Assembly: GCF_004336635.1 (NCBI RefSeq)
Contig: NZ_SJXH01000037.1
Coordinates: 1-35,407, forward strand
DNA length: 35,407 nucleotides
Direction: 5' to 3'
Origin: Acinetobacter sp. ANC 4862
GTDB lineage: Bacteria; Pseudomonadota; Gammaproteobacteria; Pseudomonadales; Moraxellaceae
Shown here: positions 32,606 through 35,407 of the stretch, piece after piece
How the letters are laid out: each line of letters opens with the position of its first letter
How positions within the stretch are numbered: position 1 is the first letter of the stretch
The notes under the pieces: model-generated
What the model was told of the DNA's origin: nothing
Database searches by the model: none
Seen by the model: only the letters and a program-made list of their open reading frames with translations
Program-made: the position numbers and the translations under genes

Positions 32606-35038
32606 ATGACAACAAAAATCCTCAAAAAATTCTTTGCACATATTTGGTGGCTACATGGTTTTGCCCGACATTTCCGTCGTATAGCTTTGTTTGAGGGGGG
32701 ATTGGGTAGTACGGTTAATCGTGAAATACCGATCGAGTTATCGAAAGAACTTGTTGTTGCTTCAGAGAATACAGTGGATGCTTTACTGGCAGACTTAAAT
32801 TCAAATCAAAACGGTCTGTCGAAATCCCAAGCCGAAAAAATCCGTGAACGCATTGGCTTGAATGAAATTGCCCAGGAAAAACCGTTAACCTGGTGGCATC
32901 ATTTATGGCTTTGTTATAAAACCCCCTTCAACATTCTGTTGACTGTGCTTGCGATGATTTCTTATTTCACGGAAGACATGAAAGCCACCATTGTCATTTC
33001 TTTCATGATTGTTTTATCAACGTTCATCCGCTTTTTGCAGGAACGAAAATCCAATCTTGCTGCAGACCAGCTCAAAGCCATGGTGACCAATACCGTGACC
33101 GTTCTGCGTCGTGATTCTGCCGAAGATGTCATAGAAGAAGCATTAACCTATTTTCAGGTTTATCTGCATCCGAAAGAATCTCAAAAAGTTGAAGTTCCTA
33201 TCAAGTTCATTGTACCTGGGGATATTATTATTCTTTCTGCAGGTGACATGATACCTGCAGATTGCAGGATATTGACCGCCACAGATTTATTCGTAAGCCA
33301 ATCGGCCATGACTGGTGAATCATTACCTGTTGAAAAGTTTGCCCAGCATAACCCTACAGAGGCCAGCAACCCGCTTGAACTGGACAATCTGTTATTCATG
33401 GGAAGCAATGTGGTCTCCGGTTCGGCAACAGCAGTGGTAGTCAAAACAGGCCAGCACACCTATTTTGGTGCAATTGCACAGCGAGTCACCACGACAGCTC
33501 CTGTAACGACACAGTTCCAGGTAGGTGTGAACAAGGTGGCCTGGTTATTAATCCGTTTTATCCTGCTCATGACGCCACTGGTTTTACTGATTAATGGTTT
33601 TACTAAGCATGACTGGGTGCAAGCCAGTTTGTTTGCCATGTCCATTGCGGTTGGTCTGACGCCAGAACTGTTACCGATGATTGTGACTTCAACACTGGCT
33701 AAAGGGGCGGTCATGCTTTCCCGACGTAAGGTTGTTGTTAAACACCTGGATGCCATTCAGAATTTTGGTGCCATGGATATATTGTGTGCTGATAAAACAG
33801 GAACCTTGACCCAGGATAAAATTGTTCTGGCCCGACATGTAAATGTTTGGGGGGAAGAATCCAACTCGGTTCTGTCTTATGCCTATCTGAATAGCTACTA
33901 CCAAACCGGACTCAAAAACCTGCTCGATGTTGCCGTGCTGCAGCATGGAGACGTGCATCGGGAACTTAATCCGGTCGCTAATTACAGCAAAGTTGATGAG
34001 ATTCCATTTGATTTTCAACGTCGACGTATGTCGGTAATTGTTGAGAATCCCGATGATCAGCACATCCTGATTAGCAAGGGTGCTGTAGAAGAAATTCTCA
34101 CGGCTTGTAGCAAAGTTCGTCGTGGTGAATCTGAGGTATTGCTCAACCAGGAGTTACTGGAAAATATTCGAGCAGTGACTGCCGCACTAAATAAAGAAGG
34201 CCTGCGTGTGGTTGCTGTTGCCGCGAAAAAGTTGCCACCGCATAAAGACACTTATAGCGTCGCCGATGAATCTGAACTGACGTTGATCGGCTATGTTGCT
34301 TTCCTTGATCCGCCGAAGGAGAGTACCGCGCTTGCGTTAGAGGCTTTAGCCCAATATGGCGTGAATGTCAAAGTTTTAACTGGCGACAATGATCTGGTCA
34401 CAGCGACAATATGCCGTCAAGTTGGTTTGTCTTTTGACAAGATCTTGATCGGAAATGACATTGAACGCATGAATGATGAAGAACTGGCTCAACAGGTTGA
34501 ACAACATCATGTTTTTGCACGGTTGACGCCTGCACATAAGGAACGGATTGTCAGACTGCTCAAACAAAATAGCCATGTCGTTGGTTTTATGGGGGATGGC
34601 ATTAATGATGCTGCAGCATTGCGTACAGCAGATATTGGTATTTCCGTGGATACTGCAGTCGATATTGCGAAAGAGGCGGCAGATATTATTCTGCTGGAAA
34701 AAAGCCTGATGGTATTGAAAGATGGTGTGATTGAAGGGCGTAAAACGTTTGCCAATATGCTCAAATACATCAAAATGACAGTCAGTTCCAATTTTGGTAA
34801 TGTGTTGTCTGTACTGGTTGCAAGTGCTTTTCTTCCTTTTCTGCCCATGCTCCCGATGCACTTACTGCTGCAGAACCTGCTGTATGATTTTTCGCAAACA
34901 TCCATTCCATTTGACAATATTGATGAAGAAGCAGTCAAACAACCTCAGCGCTGGAATCCGGAGGATATCGGTCGTTTTATGCTGTTTTTTGGGCCGATCA
35001 GTTCGATATTCGATATCTTCACCTTTGGTGTCATGTAG
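32606..35038 (+). CDS. mgtA: Mg2+-importing P-type ATPase, C-terminally truncated by an IS3-family element
   Basis: About 810 residues of a P3B-type magnesium ATPase, normally close to 900. Present: the N-terminal segment, TGES (actuator, in SAMTGESLPVEK), the phosphorylation site DKTGTLT (Asp near 396), TGDND and the GDGINDAAA hinge. The last family sequence is NIDEEAVKQPQRWNPEDIGR then MLFFGPISSIFDIFTFGVM, after which normal proteins continue with WW and about 85 further residues holding the last membrane helices. Here a TAG follows at once, and the IS3-family transposase lies just beyond. The start at 32606 is preferred over 32588 because GAGAAAAG lies upstream. Probably non-functional or altered. 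Confidence 0.9.
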   Translation: MTTKILKKFFAHIWWLHGFARHFRRIALFEGGLGSTVNREIPIELSKELVVASENTVDALLADLNSNQNGLSKSQAEKIRERIGLNEIAQEKPLTWWHHLWLCYKTPFNILLTVLAMISYFTEDMKATIVISFMIVLSTFIRFLQERKSNLAADQLKAMVTNTVTVLRRDSAEDVIEEALTYFQVYLHPKESQKVEVPIKFIVPGDIIILSAGDMIPADCRILTATDLFVSQSAMTGESLPVEKFAQHNPTEASNPLELDNLLFMGSNVVSGSATAVVVKTGQHTYFGAIAQRVTTTAPVTTQFQVGVNKVAWLLIRFILLMTPLVLLINGFTKHDWVQASLFAMSIAVGLTPELLPMIVTSTLAKGAVMLSRRKVVVKHLDAIQNFGAMDILCADKTGTLTQDKIVLARHVNVWGEESNSVLSYAYLNSYYQTGLKNLLDVAVLQHGDVHRELNPVANYSKVDEIPFDFQRRRMSVIVENPDDQHILISKGAVEEILTACSKVRRGESEVLLNQELLENIRAVTAALNKEGLRVVAVAAKKLPPHKDTYSVADESELTLIGYVAFLDPPKESTALALEALAQYGVNVKVLTGDNDLVTATICRQVGLSFDKILIGNDIERMNDEELAQQVEQHHVFARLTPAHKERIVRLLKQNSHVVGFMGDGINDAAALRTADIGISVDTAVDIAKEAADIILLEKSLMVLKDGVIEGRKTFANMLKYIKMTVSSNFGNVLSVLVASAFLPFLPMLPMHLLLQNLLYDFSQTSIPFDNIDEEAVKQPQRWNPEDIGRFMLFFGPISSIFDIFTFGVM

Positions 35039-35082
35039 TTTGATATGTGCTGAATTAGCAGGAGACTTTCACTTGGGATATG

Positions 35083-35407
35083 CTAGGCAGCTAACCGATA
35101 AAAGTTCTCTGCTATTTGATTTGGCGTTTTAAAATCCAAACTCTTTTGAATTCTTCGCTGATTATAAAATAACACAATGTATTTTGTAATATCTGCTTTA
35201 GCTTCATCTCTGGTTTTATAGTTGCAATGATGCACTAATTCATTCTTGAGTATGCCCCAGAAACTTTCAATCGGTGCATTATCGTAACAGTCCCCACGTT
35301 TGCTCATTGAACCTTGAAAATCACATTTTTCCAGTATCTTTCGATATTCATGGCTGCAATATTGGCTGCCTCTGTCCGAATGAATAATTAAGCCTTTCGT
35401 TGGTTTT
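35083..35407 (-). CDS. IS3-family transposase OrfB, C-terminal part (continues beyond window)
   Basis: Minus-strand frame open to the window end, 107 codons plus stop. It contains the second Asp region (IIHSDRGSQYCSHEYR), then GSMSKRGDCYDNAPIESFWG with the catalytic Glu, and the typical end YNQRRIQKSLDFKTPNQIAE. These are the D and E of the DDE core of IS3-group transposases. The element end must fall between about 35034 and 35082, where mgtA similarity stops. Only this end of the element is visible. Confidence 0.92.
   Translation of the reverse strand, partial: KPTKGLIIHSDRGSQYCSHEYRKILEKCDFQGSMSKRGDCYDNAPIESFWGILKNELVHHCNYKTRDEAKADITKYIVLFYNQRRIQKSLDFKTPNQIAENFYRLAA

Noticed and set aside
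34376..34938. Long antisense frames within mgtA
   Set aside because: The plus strand carries intact P-type ATPase motifs; the antisense frames have no family resemblance.
1..35407. tRNA, rRNA, CRISPR array or prophage
   Set aside because: None seen by eye; no repeat-spacer pattern, cloverleaf or phage structural gene could be supported.

Overview
The window looks like part of a large plasmid (or other secondary replicon) of an Acinetobacter-type gammaproteobacterium. This rests on the moderately AT-rich base composition, an iteron-controlled Rep_3 initiator next to a parAB pair, and the family mix (mms valine-degradation genes, acoABC, type I R-M, IS fragments). The genus is an inference from gene content; no rRNA or other taxonomic marker is present. 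Both ends lie inside insertion sequences: the end of an IS256-family transposase on the left and of an IS3-family transposase on the right.

Layout. 1-190: right end of an IS256-family element. 250-3332: two exported proteins (hydroxyisourate hydrolase and a GlcG/HbpS-like protein) divergent from an OmpR-type regulator and histidine kinase, resembling the E. coli hprRS-hiuH locus. 3569-13272: a minus-strand valine/isobutyrate catabolic operon (mmsA, mmsB, acyl-CoA synthetase, acyl-CoA dehydrogenase, enoyl-CoA hydratase, 3-hydroxyisobutyryl-CoA hydrolase, MHS-family transporter) with a divergent LysR regulator. 13336-17757: a minus-strand acetoin operon (acoA, acoB, acoC, budC-like reductase). 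17758-18517: non-coding, with an IS5-like transposase remnant. 18518-19195: a DJ-1/PfpI-family protein. 19301-28252: a type I restriction-modification island, all minus strand (hsdM, hsdS, a PD-(D/E)XK/DUF5655 protein, a spacer, an unrecognised 578-residue protein, hsdR). 28400-32306: plasmid maintenance (rep, iteron origin, parA, parB, four copies of a GTAGCAA-N-TTGCTAC palindrome). 32606-35038: mgtA, cut short near its 3' end where the IS3-family element begins.

How it fits together. The mms genes would take isobutyryl-CoA through methacrylyl-CoA, 3-hydroxyisobutyryl-CoA, free 3-hydroxyisobutyrate and methylmalonate semialdehyde to propionyl-CoA. The aco genes would reduce diacetyl or interconvert acetoin and butanediol, and cleave acetoin to acetaldehyde and acetyl-CoA; their dihydrolipoamide dehydrogenase must come from elsewhere. 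The replicon core is Rep plus its iterons (copy control) and ParAB plus a candidate centromere (partition), with the R-M island directly beside it. The least explained parts are the two extra genes inside the R-M island, the DUF5710-like tail on the replication initiator, and the palindromes that bracket rep and parAB.
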